Origin: Labilithrix luteola
GTDB lineage: Bacteria > Myxococcota_A > Polyangia > Polyangiales > Polyangiaceae
NCBI RefSeq assembly: GCF_001263205.1
Contig: NZ_CP012333.1
Location: 2,790,001 to 2,854,000, forward strand
Direction: 5' to 3'
Length of the DNA stretch: 64,000 nt
Shown: in pieces, positions 42,642 to 52,475 of the stretch
How the letters are laid out: the number at the start of each line of letters is the position of its first letter
Position numbering within the stretch: position 1 is the first letter of the stretch
The notes under the pieces: generated by a model
What the model was told of the DNA's origin: nothing
The model's database searches: none
Seen by the model: only the letters and a program-made list of their open reading frames with translations
Made by a program: the position numbers and the translations under genes

Positions 42642-43838
42642 GTGAAACTCTCGCTCAACGCGCGTGCGGCCCTCGTTGGGCTCGTCGGAGCGCTCGGAGC
42701 TCTCGTTCTCTTTCGCAGCAGTCGAGGAAGTGCGCCAAGCGACCCCGACGCCGTCGTTCCGCGCGATTCGTTCCTCGTCGCGACGGTCGATCTGGCGGAG
42801 CTTCGCCGGTCGCCCGTCTACGAGACCGTCCTCGGACGCGAGGCTTCGAAGCGAGCCGGCGCGACGAGCCTTCCGACGCGCGCGCTCGGCATGGCGAACC
42901 TCGCCGAGGCGTGCGGGTTCGATCCGCTCTCGCGCGTCGACAAGCTCGCGGTTGCGGTGCCCGAAGAAGAAGGTGACCGCGGAGACTTCGGCGTGGCGGC
43001 GAAGGTCCAGGTCACCCGCGAAGAGCTCGAGAAGTGCACGAAGGCGCTCGGCAGCCAGCACGCGGGCGACAACCGGACGCACGACGTCGGGCCCTTCGCG
43101 GTGATCGAAGATCCAGGCGGCCGAAAGCTCGGATACGCCTCGAGCGGCCTCCTCGTCGTGGGCAAGGGATCGTGGTTCGACACGATGCTCGCCGTCGGAG
43201 CCCAAAAGAAGCCGAGCCTGCGTGACGCGAGCGAGCACGTCGCGCTTCGTTCGACGCTGACGGGCCGCGAAGGATGGTCGAAACCGACCGTCCTCGTGAC
43301 GGCCCTTCTTCCGCGCTCCCTCCGCGATCGCCTCAAGAAGGAGATGGCTGCGGAGGAACCGTCGGGCGACGCGTCGGCCTCCATCATGGCCGGCGTCCTC
43401 GGCGTGTCGGCGGCGGGCGTCGCGATTCGCGCCGGGGCGGCGGGGGAAAATCTCGACGCTCGCTTCGAGCTCGTCTGCGACAGCGCCGAGTCCTGTACGT
43501 CCGTCCAGAAGCTGATCCAGCGCAAGCGCCTGGAGTGGTCGAAGGACATCGCTCTCCGCATGGTCGGGTTCGGCGCGCTCATCGACTCGCTCGACGTCCG
43601 CGTGGAAGGCACGGCTCTCCACGCTTCGCTCAGCACGAGCGCCAATGCACTGGCGGCGGCTATCGATCGAGCCCTGCGTTTCCGGGCGCACAAGACGGAA
43701 GAGCCCACCACTCCCCCTCCGGCTCAACCGCGAGAAGGCGCCCACGAGGGCGAGCGCATCCTTGCGCGCGATGCCGGACAAGGAGCGGGGCCAGCCCAGC
43801 AAGCTGGGCAGGCAGGGCGAGCAGGACGGGACGAGTAA
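42642..43838 (+). CDS. Membrane-anchored hypothetical protein
   Basis: A 398-residue protein with an N-terminal anchor (ALVGLVGALGALVLF) and a long extracytoplasmic region. There is no recognised family. It starts VVPRDSFLVATVDLAELRRSPVYETVLG, a phrase seen in exported myxobacterial proteins of unknown role that score quantities against a threshold, and contains two Cys pairs. A GAxAGE and Pro-rich C-terminal tail looks disordered. It probably forms an operon with the lipoprotein gene upstream. Confidence 0.55.
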   Translation: MKLSLNARAALVGLVGALGALVLFRSSRGSAPSDPDAVVPRDSFLVATVDLAELRRSPVYETVLGREASKRAGATSLPTRALGMANLAEACGFDPLSRVDKLAVAVPEEEGDRGDFGVAAKVQVTREELEKCTKALGSQHAGDNRTHDVGPFAVIEDPGGRKLGYASSGLLVVGKGSWFDTMLAVGAQKKPSLRDASEHVALRSTLTGREGWSKPTVLVTALLPRSLRDRLKKEMAAEEPSGDASASIMAGVLGVSAAGVAIRAGAAGENLDARFELVCDSAESCTSVQKLIQRKRLEWSKDIALRMVGFGALIDSLDVRVEGTALHASLSTSANALAAAIDRALRFRAHKTEEPTTPPPAQPREGAHEGERILARDAGQGAGPAQQAGQAGRAGRDE

Positions 43839-44073
43839 CCTCACCGCACCTCTGCTTTTAGGGCTCCTCCTTTTTCCGCGGGACGTCGTTCCGCGGGCAA
43901 AAGGCCGTCTGGATCCGAACGCAACCTTGTTCTAGGCTGCCGGGCTCACGAGATCGTGTGCGCAACGGCGCACCCGCGTCTGCCATCCCAGATCTTGCAG
44001 GATCGCGTGGGACTCTTGTTCCCAACCCATTCGACCCACGCATCCCATCACCGAACAAGCAGAGGAGGCCGCC

Positions 44074-44397
44074 ATGGCCGGGAAGAACGTCATCGAGCTC
44101 ACGGACGCGAACTTCGAAGCTGAGGTTCTCAAGTCTTCGGTTCCGGTCCTCGTGGACTTCACCGCGACCTGGTGCGGGCCGTGCAAGGTCCTCGCGCCCA
44201 TCGTCGAAGGCCTCGCGGACGAATTCGCGGGCAAGTACAAGATCGGCAAGCTCGACATCGACGACGCGCCGGGCGTCACCCAGAAGTACGGCGTGCGCGG
44301 CGTCCCGACCGTCATGGTCTTCAAGGGCGGCGAGAAGACGGCCCAGCACGTCGGCGTGACCAACAAGGTCAAGCTGGTCGAGATGCTCGAGAGCTGA
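44074..44397 (+). CDS. trxA: Thioredoxin
   Basis: A 107-residue cytoplasmic thiol-disulfide carrier. The active site is WCGPCK (33-38), with the expected FTATWCGPCKVLAPIVEGLA, DIDDAPGVTQKYGVRGVPTVMVFKGGE and cis-Pro at VPT. Length is typical. GAGGAGG lies just upstream of the ATG. The TrxR-like flavoprotein at 7279 lacks CxxC and so is unlikely to be its reductase. A strong stem-loop follows. Confidence 0.95.
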   Translation: MAGKNVIELTDANFEAEVLKSSVPVLVDFTATWCGPCKVLAPIVEGLADEFAGKYKIGKLDIDDAPGVTQKYGVRGVPTVMVFKGGEKTAQHVGVTNKVKLVEMLES

Positions 44398-44444
44398 CCG
44401 ACTTTCGGTCACTTAGCCGGCTTTTGGGTCGGCGAGCAGGCCAA

Positions 44445-44486
44445 CGAAAGGCATCGCGAACCATCGCGGTGCCTTTCGGCATTTTG
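44445..44486 (+). terminator. Long stem-loop terminator after trxA
   Basis: CGAAAGGCATCGCG (44445-44458) pairs with CGCGGTGCCTTTCG (44465-44478) over 14 bp, with one G-T pair and a 6-base loop, followed by GCATTTTGT. A second, smaller hairpin (GGCATT/AATGCC then TTTT) follows at 44479-44497. Confidence 0.75.
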
Positions 44487-44559
44487 TAATGCCTTTTGCC
44501 CGGAGGCCGTCTCCCGTATCGTTACCCCGGAACGGGTGACTTGACCCGGTCGTCCGATC

Positions 44560-46599
44560 ATGACCCAGGCCCCCGACCCGCGCGCCGTACCGCTTCGCGA
44601 TTCCCTCGCGGGACGGGTGCTGCATGGCTCGGGAAACGTCAGCTATCACCTGCGTGAGTGCATCGGTGAGGGCGGGCAGGGCTGGGTGTTCCGGGCGAAC
44701 TGGGACGACCCGTCCGGCCACGTCGTGATCGTGAAGGTGCTCCGCCCCGACGTGGTGAGCACCGAGGCCCTGCGCCGCTTCCAGCGTGAAGCCGAAGTCC
44801 TGCGGATGCTCTCGACGCAGGGACGCCCGAATCCCTACATCGTCCGGTTCTACGATCACGCGGTGGCGCAGGTCCCCTCGCCCTTCAACCAGGAGACCAT
44901 CGCGTTCCCCTTCACCGTGCTCGAGTACGTCGACGGAACAACGCTCGAGAAGGTGCTGCTCGATCAGAAGGGCCGAGGTCTTTCGGCAGACCGTGCGCGA
45001 CGCCTCCTGAGGCAGATGTGCCAGGCGCTCGACGTGGTGCACGCGCAGAAGGTCGTGCATCGCGATCTCAAGCCTTCGAACATCCTGCTCGCCACCGAAG
45101 CAGGCACCGAGATCGCGAAGGTCACCGACTTCGGGCTCGTGAAGCTCGTCGACATGAACCTCGCGCGCACGGCCGCTCTGGCCGGCGCATCGCTGGGCTA
45201 CGCGCCGCCCGAACAGTACGAGCAGGGCAACCAGCGCGTCTCGCCGCGAACGGACGTCTTCTCGCTCGCCGCGGTCACCTTCGAGATGCTGGCGGGAAAG
45301 CCGGCCTTCCCCTTCACCGAAGGCGAAAACCCGCTTCTCATCGTCACGCGCATCCTGAACGGGCCGCGCCCTTCGCTCATGAAGACGCGCGCCACGCTGG
45401 CGCCCGAAATCGAGAGCTCGACGCCCACGATCGAGGCGCTCGACCGCGAGCTCGCCAAGGCGCTCTCCGCCGATCCGAAGGCGCGCCACGAGTCCGTCAT
45501 GGATTTCTGGAGCGCGATCCAGAACGCGCTCAGGGCCATCGAAGGCGACAAGTCCCACCACCACACGCCGCCGCGTCGCACGCCGCCGCTCGAAGTAACG
45601 GCCAAGATGCCGGCGAAGACGCCGAGCGATCCGCATCGCCCCGCCGCTCCGAAGTCCGGCCCCCGGCCCGACGAAGCCATCGCTTCCAATCCAGCGTCGT
45701 GGACCTGGAGCATCTTGAGCGGGCCGATCCCCGGGCAAACGATTCGCGCCGCGACCTTTTCGCCGAGCGGCGACAAAGGGATCGCCATCACCAGCGGAGG
45801 CATCCTTCGGTGGGACCACCACTCGTGGACGCCCGCTGTGATGCCCTCGGCCGTCTCGGGAAGTGCTGTACGCGGCGTGAGGTGGCTGCGCGATGCCAGC
45901 GCGCTGCTCTTCGGTGAAGGCGGCCTCGTTGCTCGCGTAACGCCAAGTGGAGCGGTCGACGTCTGGCGCGTTCCCGATCCCGAGATCACGTTCCACGGCG
46001 CCTTCGTCGACGACTCGGGCATCACCACGCTCGTGGGTGAGCGGCCGTACCGCGGCTTCGCCCAGCGCTCGGTACATGGCTCCACGGCGGGCGTGGTCAC
46101 GCAGTTCTCCGGCGATCGCCTCACGGTGATGGGTGACGCGGTGAACTGTGCACGCCTGCATTCCGTCACGCGCCTGCCCGTGGGTGACTTGCTCGCATGC
46201 GGCGACTCGGGAACGCTCGTCCGCGTGGAGCTCGGCGTGGTCGAGCAAATCGGCTCGGTCTGCGACGGCCACCTTCTCTCCATCGCGCCCCTGGCGAGCG
46301 GCGGCGCGCTGACCGTCGGCGCGGGCGGGCATGCCCTTTCCATCGGCGCCAAGCTCGAAGCGAAGCTCGAACCCGTTCAGACCACGCGCGACATGCTGAC
46401 CGTCGTGACCACCGATGATGGCCAGGCGTGGGCCGGCTCGATGCAAGCCCGACTACTTCGACGCGGTGCCGCTTCGACGTGGGTACGCATGAGCGGGGAC
46501 ATCGGCGTAACCGCCAGCATGATTGCACTTCATGCGCGCAGCACATCCGTGCGAGCCATTGGGGACGACGGAACGGTGGTCGAGGGACGCCTCGCGTAG
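44560..46599 (+). CDS. Cytoplasmic Ser/Thr kinase fused to a beta-propeller-like domain
   Basis: A 679-residue protein. The kinase (~30-315) has GEGGQGWVFRA, VIVKVLRP, HRDLKPSNILL, VTDFGLVKL and LGYAPPEQYE. A Pro/Lys linker (~335-385) leads to a ~290-residue repeat region with propeller-like strands (IRAATFSPSGDKGIAITSGG, VRGVRWLRDASALLFGEGG, LLACGDSGTLVRVE). No membrane helix is seen, unlike the kinases at 31-35 kb, so it is probably cytosolic with the propeller as a binding platform. It follows trxA after a terminator and has its own unit. Confidence 0.85.
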   Translation: MTQAPDPRAVPLRDSLAGRVLHGSGNVSYHLRECIGEGGQGWVFRANWDDPSGHVVIVKVLRPDVVSTEALRRFQREAEVLRMLSTQGRPNPYIVRFYDHAVAQVPSPFNQETIAFPFTVLEYVDGTTLEKVLLDQKGRGLSADRARRLLRQMCQALDVVHAQKVVHRDLKPSNILLATEAGTEIAKVTDFGLVKLVDMNLARTAALAGASLGYAPPEQYEQGNQRVSPRTDVFSLAAVTFEMLAGKPAFPFTEGENPLLIVTRILNGPRPSLMKTRATLAPEIESSTPTIEALDRELAKALSADPKARHESVMDFWSAIQNALRAIEGDKSHHHTPPRRTPPLEVTAKMPAKTPSDPHRPAAPKSGPRPDEAIASNPASWTWSILSGPIPGQTIRAATFSPSGDKGIAITSGGILRWDHHSWTPAVMPSAVSGSAVRGVRWLRDASALLFGEGGLVARVTPSGAVDVWRVPDPEITFHGAFVDDSGITTLVGERPYRGFAQRSVHGSTAGVVTQFSGDRLTVMGDAVNCARLHSVTRLPVGDLLACGDSGTLVRVELGVVEQIGSVCDGHLLSIAPLASGGALTVGAGGHALSIGAKLEAKLEPVQTTRDMLTVVTTDDGQAWAGSMQARLLRRGAASTWVRMSGDIGVTASMIALHARSTSVRAIGDDGTVVEGRLA

Positions 46600-46647
46600 T
46601 AGGACCTTGCGCCGGACCGCGTCATCGCGGCTCGACCGTTTCCAAGT

Positions 46648-47901
46648 ATGTCCACCGCGCAGCAGTCGACACAAGAGTCCTCCACCCGCTCCAGTTCGCC
46701 ATCCCTTCCGCCGCCTCACGCGGGAGCACGCGCGATCGGAAAGCGCCCGCGCATGTCGCGCTTCATGCGGTTCATCATCACCCTCACGGTGAGCATCCAG
46801 ATTCCGTTCGTCGTGGCCGTCGCGGAGGCTTCGCGACGCTTCCTCGGAGTCGACACTGCACACGCGTGGATCCTCGGCGGCGTCCTCGGGGCGCTGGGCC
46901 TCTTCTTCTTTTTCGGTCGCGCGCAGTCGATCGTGCACGACGAACAGCGTCCCTGGCAGCGCACGTTCCTCGTCGACCTGCCCTACTGGGTGCATTGGTG
47001 CACCTGCCTCTACTGCCTCATCCCCTCGCTTCTCTACGTCATCCTCGCGCCGCTCTCCGATCTCGTGCGCGGCCTGCCGGTGTCGCTCTCGCCCGGCTTC
47101 TTCATGTGGACGTACGCGAGCGGTCTTCTGGTGTGTGGGTGGGGCGTCACGCTCCGTCGCTGGTGGTTCCTCACCCGTCGCGTCGAAGTGCGCGTGCGCG
47201 GCCTCGACAAGAAGTTCGACGGCTACACCATCGCGCACCTCTCCGATCTGCACATCGGCAACCTCACTCCGCTCTGGTGGGGCCAACGCTGGGCCCGCGC
47301 CACGAACGCCGAGAACGCGGACATGGTCGTCATCACCGGCGACATGGTCACGAGCGGCGTGAACTTCCACCGAGAGATCGCCCAGCTCGTGGGCGAGCTC
47401 CGTGGCAAAGACGGCGTCTTCGTTGCGATGGGCAACCACGACTACTTCGGCGAGGGCGAGCCGCTCATCTCGCTGATTCGCGAGCAGGGCGCCAAGGTGC
47501 TGCGCAACGAAGGCGTGGTCCTCGAGCGTGACGGCGGACAGCTCTATCTCGCGGCCATCGACGACACGTGGACCCGGCGCGCGGACATGGACCAAGCGCT
47601 CGCCGAGCGTCCCTCCGGCGCTCCCACGGTGCTCCTCGCCCACGATCCGGATCGCTTCCCCGAGGCCGTGAAACGCAGCGTCGATCTCGTTCTCTCCGGG
47701 CACACGCACGGCGGACAGATCGCCGTGCCCTTCATCGCGCGCCACATCAACGCGTCGAAGCTCGCGCACCACTACCACCTCGGTGTCTACCAAGACGGCG
47801 ACTCCACGCTCTACGTGCACCCGGGTCTCGGCACCACGGGCCCGCCGATGCGCCTCGGCGTGGCACCGGCACTCGTGATGCTCACGCTCCGTTCGGCCTG
47901 A
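46648..47901 (+). CDS. Membrane metallophosphoesterase (YaeI/UDP-sugar pyrophosphatase-like)
   Basis: A 417-residue protein with four N-terminal membrane helices (~43-175) and a C-terminal calcineurin-like phosphoesterase domain: IAHLSDLHIG, VVITGDMV, AMGNHDYFG, LLAHDPD and SGHTHGGQIAVPF. These carry the Asp/His/Asn ligands of a two-metal site. Family members cleave phosphodiester bonds in nucleotides or lipid-linked sugars; the membrane tether suggests a lipid-linked or envelope substrate. It starts 48 bp after the kinase-propeller gene in the same direction. Confidence 0.88.
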   Translation: MSTAQQSTQESSTRSSSPSLPPPHAGARAIGKRPRMSRFMRFIITLTVSIQIPFVVAVAEASRRFLGVDTAHAWILGGVLGALGLFFFFGRAQSIVHDEQRPWQRTFLVDLPYWVHWCTCLYCLIPSLLYVILAPLSDLVRGLPVSLSPGFFMWTYASGLLVCGWGVTLRRWWFLTRRVEVRVRGLDKKFDGYTIAHLSDLHIGNLTPLWWGQRWARATNAENADMVVITGDMVTSGVNFHREIAQLVGELRGKDGVFVAMGNHDYFGEGEPLISLIREQGAKVLRNEGVVLERDGGQLYLAAIDDTWTRRADMDQALAERPSGAPTVLLAHDPDRFPEAVKRSVDLVLSGHTHGGQIAVPFIARHINASKLAHHYHLGVYQDGDSTLYVHPGLGTTGPPMRLGVAPALVMLTLRSA

Positions 47902-47941
47902 ACGCCCGACGGATCGACGAGCGCTGCGCCGTGATCGCCGC

Positions 47942-50527
47942 TTACTCTTCGTAGGTTTCGTCGTCCGAGCCGAGCGTGTCCTCGAGGGGGACCCACTCCA
48001 TGCGCGCGAGCGCTTCGCCTTCGCCGTACATGGCGAGCGGCGCGATCCCGCGAAGGACTTCCTTCACCTGAACCGGCAGGCCTTCGATGGCCATGCCCGC
48101 GTTGGCCTTCATGCCCACGAGGCCGAGCGCGTACTCGAAGAGCGACTGCTGGATGGCAGGTCGCTCCACGATCGGAGCGTCGGCCGGGAGATGCGCCGCT
48201 TCGCGCGCCGCTGCGAGGGCCTCGCGCAGACCGCCCATGCGATCGACGAGGTGATGCTCGAGCGCTTGCTGACCGGCCCACACGCGACCTTGGCCGACGG
48301 CGTCGACGGCCTCCTTCGACATGTGACGGCCCTGCGAGACGCGGTCGAGGAACACGTCGTAGAACTGGTGCACCTTGTGGCGGAGCTCGGCGCGCTCGTC
48401 CTCGGTGAAGCCTCGGTAGAGCGACTCGGCGTCGGCGCGGGGCGCGGTCTTTCGGACCTCGATGTTCACGCCGATCTTGTCGAGCAGGCCGCTGATGTCG
48501 GCCTTGCCGTAGAAGATGCCGATCGAGCCCGTGATCGTCAGCGGCAGCGCGAAGATGGTCTGGGCGGGCGCCGCCACGTAGTAGCCGCCGCTCGCCGCGA
48601 CCGAGCCCATGGAGACGATGAGAGGCTTCTTCTCGCCGAGCTTCTTGAGCTCGCGCCACATGACGTCGGACGCCATCGAGGAGCCGCCAGGGCTCTCGAT
48701 GCGGAGCACGACGGCCTTGATGTCGCCGTCGTCGCGCAGCTGCTTGATCTCGTCGGCGATGGTGTACGAACCGACGAGCTTCATGTCGAGGATCGGCACG
48801 TTGCGCGAGCGGCCGTCGATGATGTCGCCGTCGATGTAGAGGAGGCCGATCTTCGATCGCGAGCCGAAGTACTCGGGCGCGCGCGTGGGCTCGGAGAGCT
48901 TGCCGTACGGAACTTTGCGGCCGACGACGTCTTGCGTGACGCGTTCGAGCTCGTCGTCGAAGGCGTATCCGTCGACGAGGTTGGCATCACGCGCTTCGCT
49001 CGCCACGAAGGGGCCCTTGGCGATGATGGAGGGCCACTTGTCTTCGGGGATGTGGCGATAGAGCGCCATGTTGCGTGCGTAGACGGCTTCGTGCTGGCGC
49101 AGGAGGTCTTCCTGGTCGGCCTTGGCGGTCGGGCTCGCGTGCTCGTTCATGAACTGCTCGGGCGCGCTCTTGTGAGCGCCGATGCGCACGAACTCGGCCT
49201 TCACGCCGATCTTCGAGAGCATGCCCGCGAGGTACATGTGCGTGGTCTTGATGCCCGCGAAGCGGATGCCGCCGGCGGGATTGATGACGATCTTGTTCGC
49301 GCTCGCGCACGCGTAGAGCGATTTGGCCCCCGCGTCTTCGAAGCTGCAGACGACCTTCTTGCCGCTCGCGCGGAGCACGCGGAAGGCGTCGGCGATCTCT
49401 TCGGCGTGCGCGTAGGAAGTGGCCACCTCGGAGCGGATCACCATCGTGACCGACGTGGTGTGCTTGTCCTCGGCGAGCTTCCAGAGGCGACGGAGCAAGC
49501 GGACGTGGCTGCGCGTTCCCGGCGTGGACTCGAGGCGAATGGAAACCGCGCGATCGCCGCTCGGCACGCCAGGACTGAAGTAACCGCTGATCGACGCCGT
49601 GGCGTACTCGCCGACCGAGGTGTTCTTGCCGAGCGCGCTTCCGAAGATCGCACCGCCGCCGGCGGAGAACGCGTTGAAGTAAATCTCCGCGCCGGCCGTG
49701 GCCTGGATTCCGCGACGCGCATCCGAGCCGAGGTTCGCGACCTCGATGTCACCGCGAATGCGTCCGACGCCCGGCACGTCGAAGCCGAGCACGCCGCGCG
49801 GACGCCACTGGTCGATGATGTCGTAGTACTTCCCTTCCAGGTCGACCTGGAGGACGCGCGTTCCGGTCGGGCGAATCGCCACCGCGCCGACGTACGTTCG
49901 GCCGAGCACCGGACTTCCCTCCGGCGGGAGCTTCTGCAGGCTCGGCCCGTTGAAGTCCTGCGCGACGAGCGAGATCGCGACGTGGGGATCGGGTCGGTAC
50001 GATGCTCCGGCGGTGATACCGAACAGGTTGTCGGTATACGGGTTCGACGAGAACGACCACTGCAGCGTGGCGCCGAGCGCGAAGCGATCGGAGAAGCGGT
50101 AGCCGACGCCCCACGTGAGCCACGTGTAGTCGATGCCGTTGTAGGGGAAGCCCGCGCCTTCAAGCCCGCCGGGCGGCATCACGTAATCGACGCGAAGGCC
50201 CGAAGCGAATCCCCACAGAAGCGGCGCCGCGAGGTCGACCGCGTGACCGCACGCTACGCGACGCGTATCGGGACAGCGCACGCCGGTCCAACGCAGCTCG
50301 TACCCCGGCATGTACGCCAGGTTCGCCGGGTTGAGGACGAGCGCCTCGGCCCCGTCTTCGGTCGCCACGCTGCGCCCCGGTGAAAGAATGCGCTCGGCGC
50401 GCGTGGGGAAAGGCTCCGACGCCTCGGCGACGTTCGGCTCGGCCCCCAAGATCGCAGCAAAGCCGGCCAGGGCCACGAGCGTTGCGAGTGCGGCGGGTGC
50501 GTGTGGCTTGTTCGTCTTCACGGTCAC
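47942..50527 (-). CDS. Signal peptide peptidase SppA fused to an outer-membrane barrel
   Basis: An 861-residue fusion. Residues 1-~37 are a signal peptide. Residues ~40-335 are rich in alternating beta strands (ELRWTGVRCPD, YTWLTWGVGYRFSDRFALGATLQWSF, GVLGFDVPGVGRIRGDIEVAN) and resemble PorV/FadL-like outer-membrane barrels. Residues ~340-861 are a two-copy SppA protease with the general-base Lys453 (GAHKSAPEQF) and Ser646 nucleophile (SVAASGGYYVAA), so the usual Lys/Ser pair of tandem SppA is intact. SppA alone is about 550-620 residues. An SppA joined to a barrel would sit at the outer membrane, unusual for an enzyme that clears signal peptides at the inner membrane. Confidence 0.8.
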   Translation of the reverse strand: MTVKTNKPHAPAALATLVALAGFAAILGAEPNVAEASEPFPTRAERILSPGRSVATEDGAEALVLNPANLAYMPGYELRWTGVRCPDTRRVACGHAVDLAAPLLWGFASGLRVDYVMPPGGLEGAGFPYNGIDYTWLTWGVGYRFSDRFALGATLQWSFSSNPYTDNLFGITAGASYRPDPHVAISLVAQDFNGPSLQKLPPEGSPVLGRTYVGAVAIRPTGTRVLQVDLEGKYYDIIDQWRPRGVLGFDVPGVGRIRGDIEVANLGSDARRGIQATAGAEIYFNAFSAGGGAIFGSALGKNTSVGEYATASISGYFSPGVPSGDRAVSIRLESTPGTRSHVRLLRRLWKLAEDKHTTSVTMVIRSEVATSYAHAEEIADAFRVLRASGKKVVCSFEDAGAKSLYACASANKIVINPAGGIRFAGIKTTHMYLAGMLSKIGVKAEFVRIGAHKSAPEQFMNEHASPTAKADQEDLLRQHEAVYARNMALYRHIPEDKWPSIIAKGPFVASEARDANLVDGYAFDDELERVTQDVVGRKVPYGKLSEPTRAPEYFGSRSKIGLLYIDGDIIDGRSRNVPILDMKLVGSYTIADEIKQLRDDGDIKAVVLRIESPGGSSMASDVMWRELKKLGEKKPLIVSMGSVAASGGYYVAAPAQTIFALPLTITGSIGIFYGKADISGLLDKIGVNIEVRKTAPRADAESLYRGFTEDERAELRHKVHQFYDVFLDRVSQGRHMSKEAVDAVGQGRVWAGQQALEHHLVDRMGGLREALAAAREAAHLPADAPIVERPAIQQSLFEYALGLVGMKANAGMAIEGLPVQVKEVLRGIAPLAMYGEGEALARMEWVPLEDTLGSDDETYEE

Positions 50528-50541
50528 GTCCGCCCTCCGAG

Positions 50542-51048
50542 CTATCCGAGCGTCGCCAGATCACGCAGCGTGTCGGCCTCCGCGTCGAAGGTCTTGCGGA
50601 CCTCGGCGAGGATGAGCTTCTCGGCGACCTGACGGACCACCGGCACGCGGAGCTCGAGACTCCCCTTCACGGTGCGACGCGTGTTGCCGTTCGCCAGCTG
50701 CGAGAGCGTGTAGGTGCCCGAGGCGGCGAAGTACTTGCGCCACTCGGGCTTGATGCGCGGCACGATCGTCCACGTCGATTCGTGCTTCCTGATGTCGTAC
50801 GTCGAGCGCTCGTCCCAGGCGAGCATCTCGGGCGTCACGTAGTTCTGGGCGAACGCCGGGATGCGCACGTTGGCGCGGAAACTCCAGACGCGTTCGAGCT
50901 CGTTGCCCTTCAGGACATGCTCGCGCGGCTGAACGCTCTCGATGTTCGGGAGGCGCTTCGCGAGCTTCTGCACGAGGCTCGGCGAAATGACCGCGAGCTC
51001 GAGGGCATCGAGCGGGATATCGAACTCGTGGACGATCTCGAATTGCAC
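50542..51048 (-). CDS. DUF2505/SRPBCC-fold hypothetical protein
   Basis: A 168-residue cytoplasmic protein resembling the DUF2505 START-like group: first strand FEIVHEFDIPLDALE, middle strands STWTIVPRIKPEWR and FAASGTYTLSQLANG, closing helix RQVAEKLILAEVRKTFDAEAD. A lipid- or ligand-binding cup is expected; the ligand is unknown. It is 14 bp upstream of the SppA fusion and probably in its operon. Confidence 0.7.
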   Translation of the reverse strand: MQFEIVHEFDIPLDALELAVISPSLVQKLAKRLPNIESVQPREHVLKGNELERVWSFRANVRIPAFAQNYVTPEMLAWDERSTYDIRKHESTWTIVPRIKPEWRKYFAASGTYTLSQLANGNTRRTVKGSLELRVPVVRQVAEKLILAEVRKTFDAEADTLRDLATLG

Positions 51049-51162
51049 GGGAGCGGGAGCGGGAAGAGAAACGAGGATCGAGGCAACAGGAGTCGGTCGT
51101 TCCGGACGGACCCAAACACGCGAATCACAAGCGGCCGGTCAAAAAAACGCGCCGCCACCAAC

Positions 51163-52314
51163 CTACACCATGCCGCGAGCCCGTGCGACCACCTCGATGT
51201 TCGCGCGACGCTTGGCGAGCTCCTCGAAGTCCTTCACGGGCAGAAACCGCGACGCAGCGCCGTCGCGCGGGACTTCGAGGTACACCGACGGCATCTGCGC
51301 GGTGATCTCCTGGAGGAGCCGCTCGAACTGGACCGCGGTCCTTCCGTCGGCCTTTTTCTCGACCTCGAAGTACGTCCAGGTGCAGGGCTGCCTGGCGAGA
51401 GCCTCCGCACGCACGAGGAACGTGTTCGTGTTGAACACGTTCACGGTCTTCGGATCGAAGTCGGCCGGTAGGCGGAACTCCTCGAGGACCTGAACCTTGC
51501 CTTCGGCGAGCACGGGGATGCCGCCGCGATCGCCTTCCTTGCGGGTGACCTCGCATTGGACGACCGCCCCCGCCGTCTCCGCCGCCTCGATGAAATGGCC
51601 GAGGATCACCGGATCGATCGACGCACCGAGGTTGTCGACGTTCGTGATCCAGACCCACTTCCCACCGCCGGCGACGAAGCGATCGACGAGGCCGCTCCGG
51701 CGCAGCGCATCCACGAGATCGCCGTGGCCGGTCGCATAGAGGCTCGGTTTGCCGTCCGCCCCGAAGAAGAGCGTGCCCTCGGGCGTCAACCTCAGGGAGA
51801 GGTCCTGCGCGAAGGTCGCGATGTGCGCGCGATCCGGGACGCCCTCGAGCGCCTTCCGGATCGCCTCGTCGGTCGCGTCGCTGGTCATGAACCAGAGCGG
51901 AATCGGCCGACCGTAGCGGGCGCTGTTGCTTCGATTCTCGCCGAGACGGAGATCGAGGAACGAGTGACCGTCGTAGACCTCGGCGAGCGCCTTCACGATG
52001 CCGCCCATACGGGTGGCCATTCCGCCTGCCATGGTGCAAAACGCGAGCTCACCGGCGCGCAGAGCAGCTTCACCTCGCGCGCGAAGGCGCTCGTATTCGG
52101 CCGAGCCTTCGGGAGGGAGCTTGTGCATCGCGGATGCCGGCGGCGGCGACACCTTCCCTTTGACCACGTTTCTGGCGCGTCGCCGCGTTTCGGGATCGCC
52201 GTCACGCAACGTTTCCGCCAATGCGAGAAATCGCGTCTCGTCGAAACCGTTGGCATTCAGGCGAGCTATCACCGACGGATCCAGTGCCTTCAGCTCCTCG
52301 ACCAAGTTCGGCAT
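51163..52314 (-). CDS. UDP-sugar pyrophosphorylase family protein (UTP-glucose-1-P/UDP-GlcNAc type)
   Basis: A 383-residue nucleotidyltransferase of the UDPGP family that makes a UDP-sugar from sugar 1-phosphate and UTP. The nucleotide loop reads FCTMAGGMATRMGG rather than the family's usual LxGGxGTRxG; Gly and Arg are kept but the first residues differ. Other marks are IPLWFMTSDAT, SLYATGHGDLVDAL and the UDP-binding WVWITNVDNLGASIDP. The sugar cannot be decided. ATG 52314 is used; the frame upstream to 52371 looks non-coding. Divergent from the YXWGXW lipoprotein gene across a repeat-rich 358-bp region. Confidence 0.8.
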   Translation of the reverse strand: MPNLVEELKALDPSVIARLNANGFDETRFLALAETLRDGDPETRRRARNVVKGKVSPPPASAMHKLPPEGSAEYERLRARGEAALRAGELAFCTMAGGMATRMGGIVKALAEVYDGHSFLDLRLGENRSNSARYGRPIPLWFMTSDATDEAIRKALEGVPDRAHIATFAQDLSLRLTPEGTLFFGADGKPSLYATGHGDLVDALRRSGLVDRFVAGGGKWVWITNVDNLGASIDPVILGHFIEAAETAGAVVQCEVTRKEGDRGGIPVLAEGKVQVLEEFRLPADFDPKTVNVFNTNTFLVRAEALARQPCTWTYFEVEKKADGRTAVQFERLLQEITAQMPSVYLEVPRDGAASRFLPVKDFEELAKRRANIEVVARARGMV

Positions 52315-52475
52315 GCCGGCGAGGCTACCGTGCGGTTGCCATCGTGCGCGCAAAAAGCTCCGCGCGCGCACCTTCTGCGCGTTCCTTTTCGAGACTTCCC
52401 TCGGCCTCGGTGGGAAGTAGAATCCTACGAGCGGCGTACGATCGACGTACCAACCGCAGTGCCGAACACCTGGGC

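Noticed and set aside
43876..43896. CCGCGG-bounded hairpin as terminator between the exported protein and trxA.
   Set aside because: Stem is good, but no U-tract follows on either strand.
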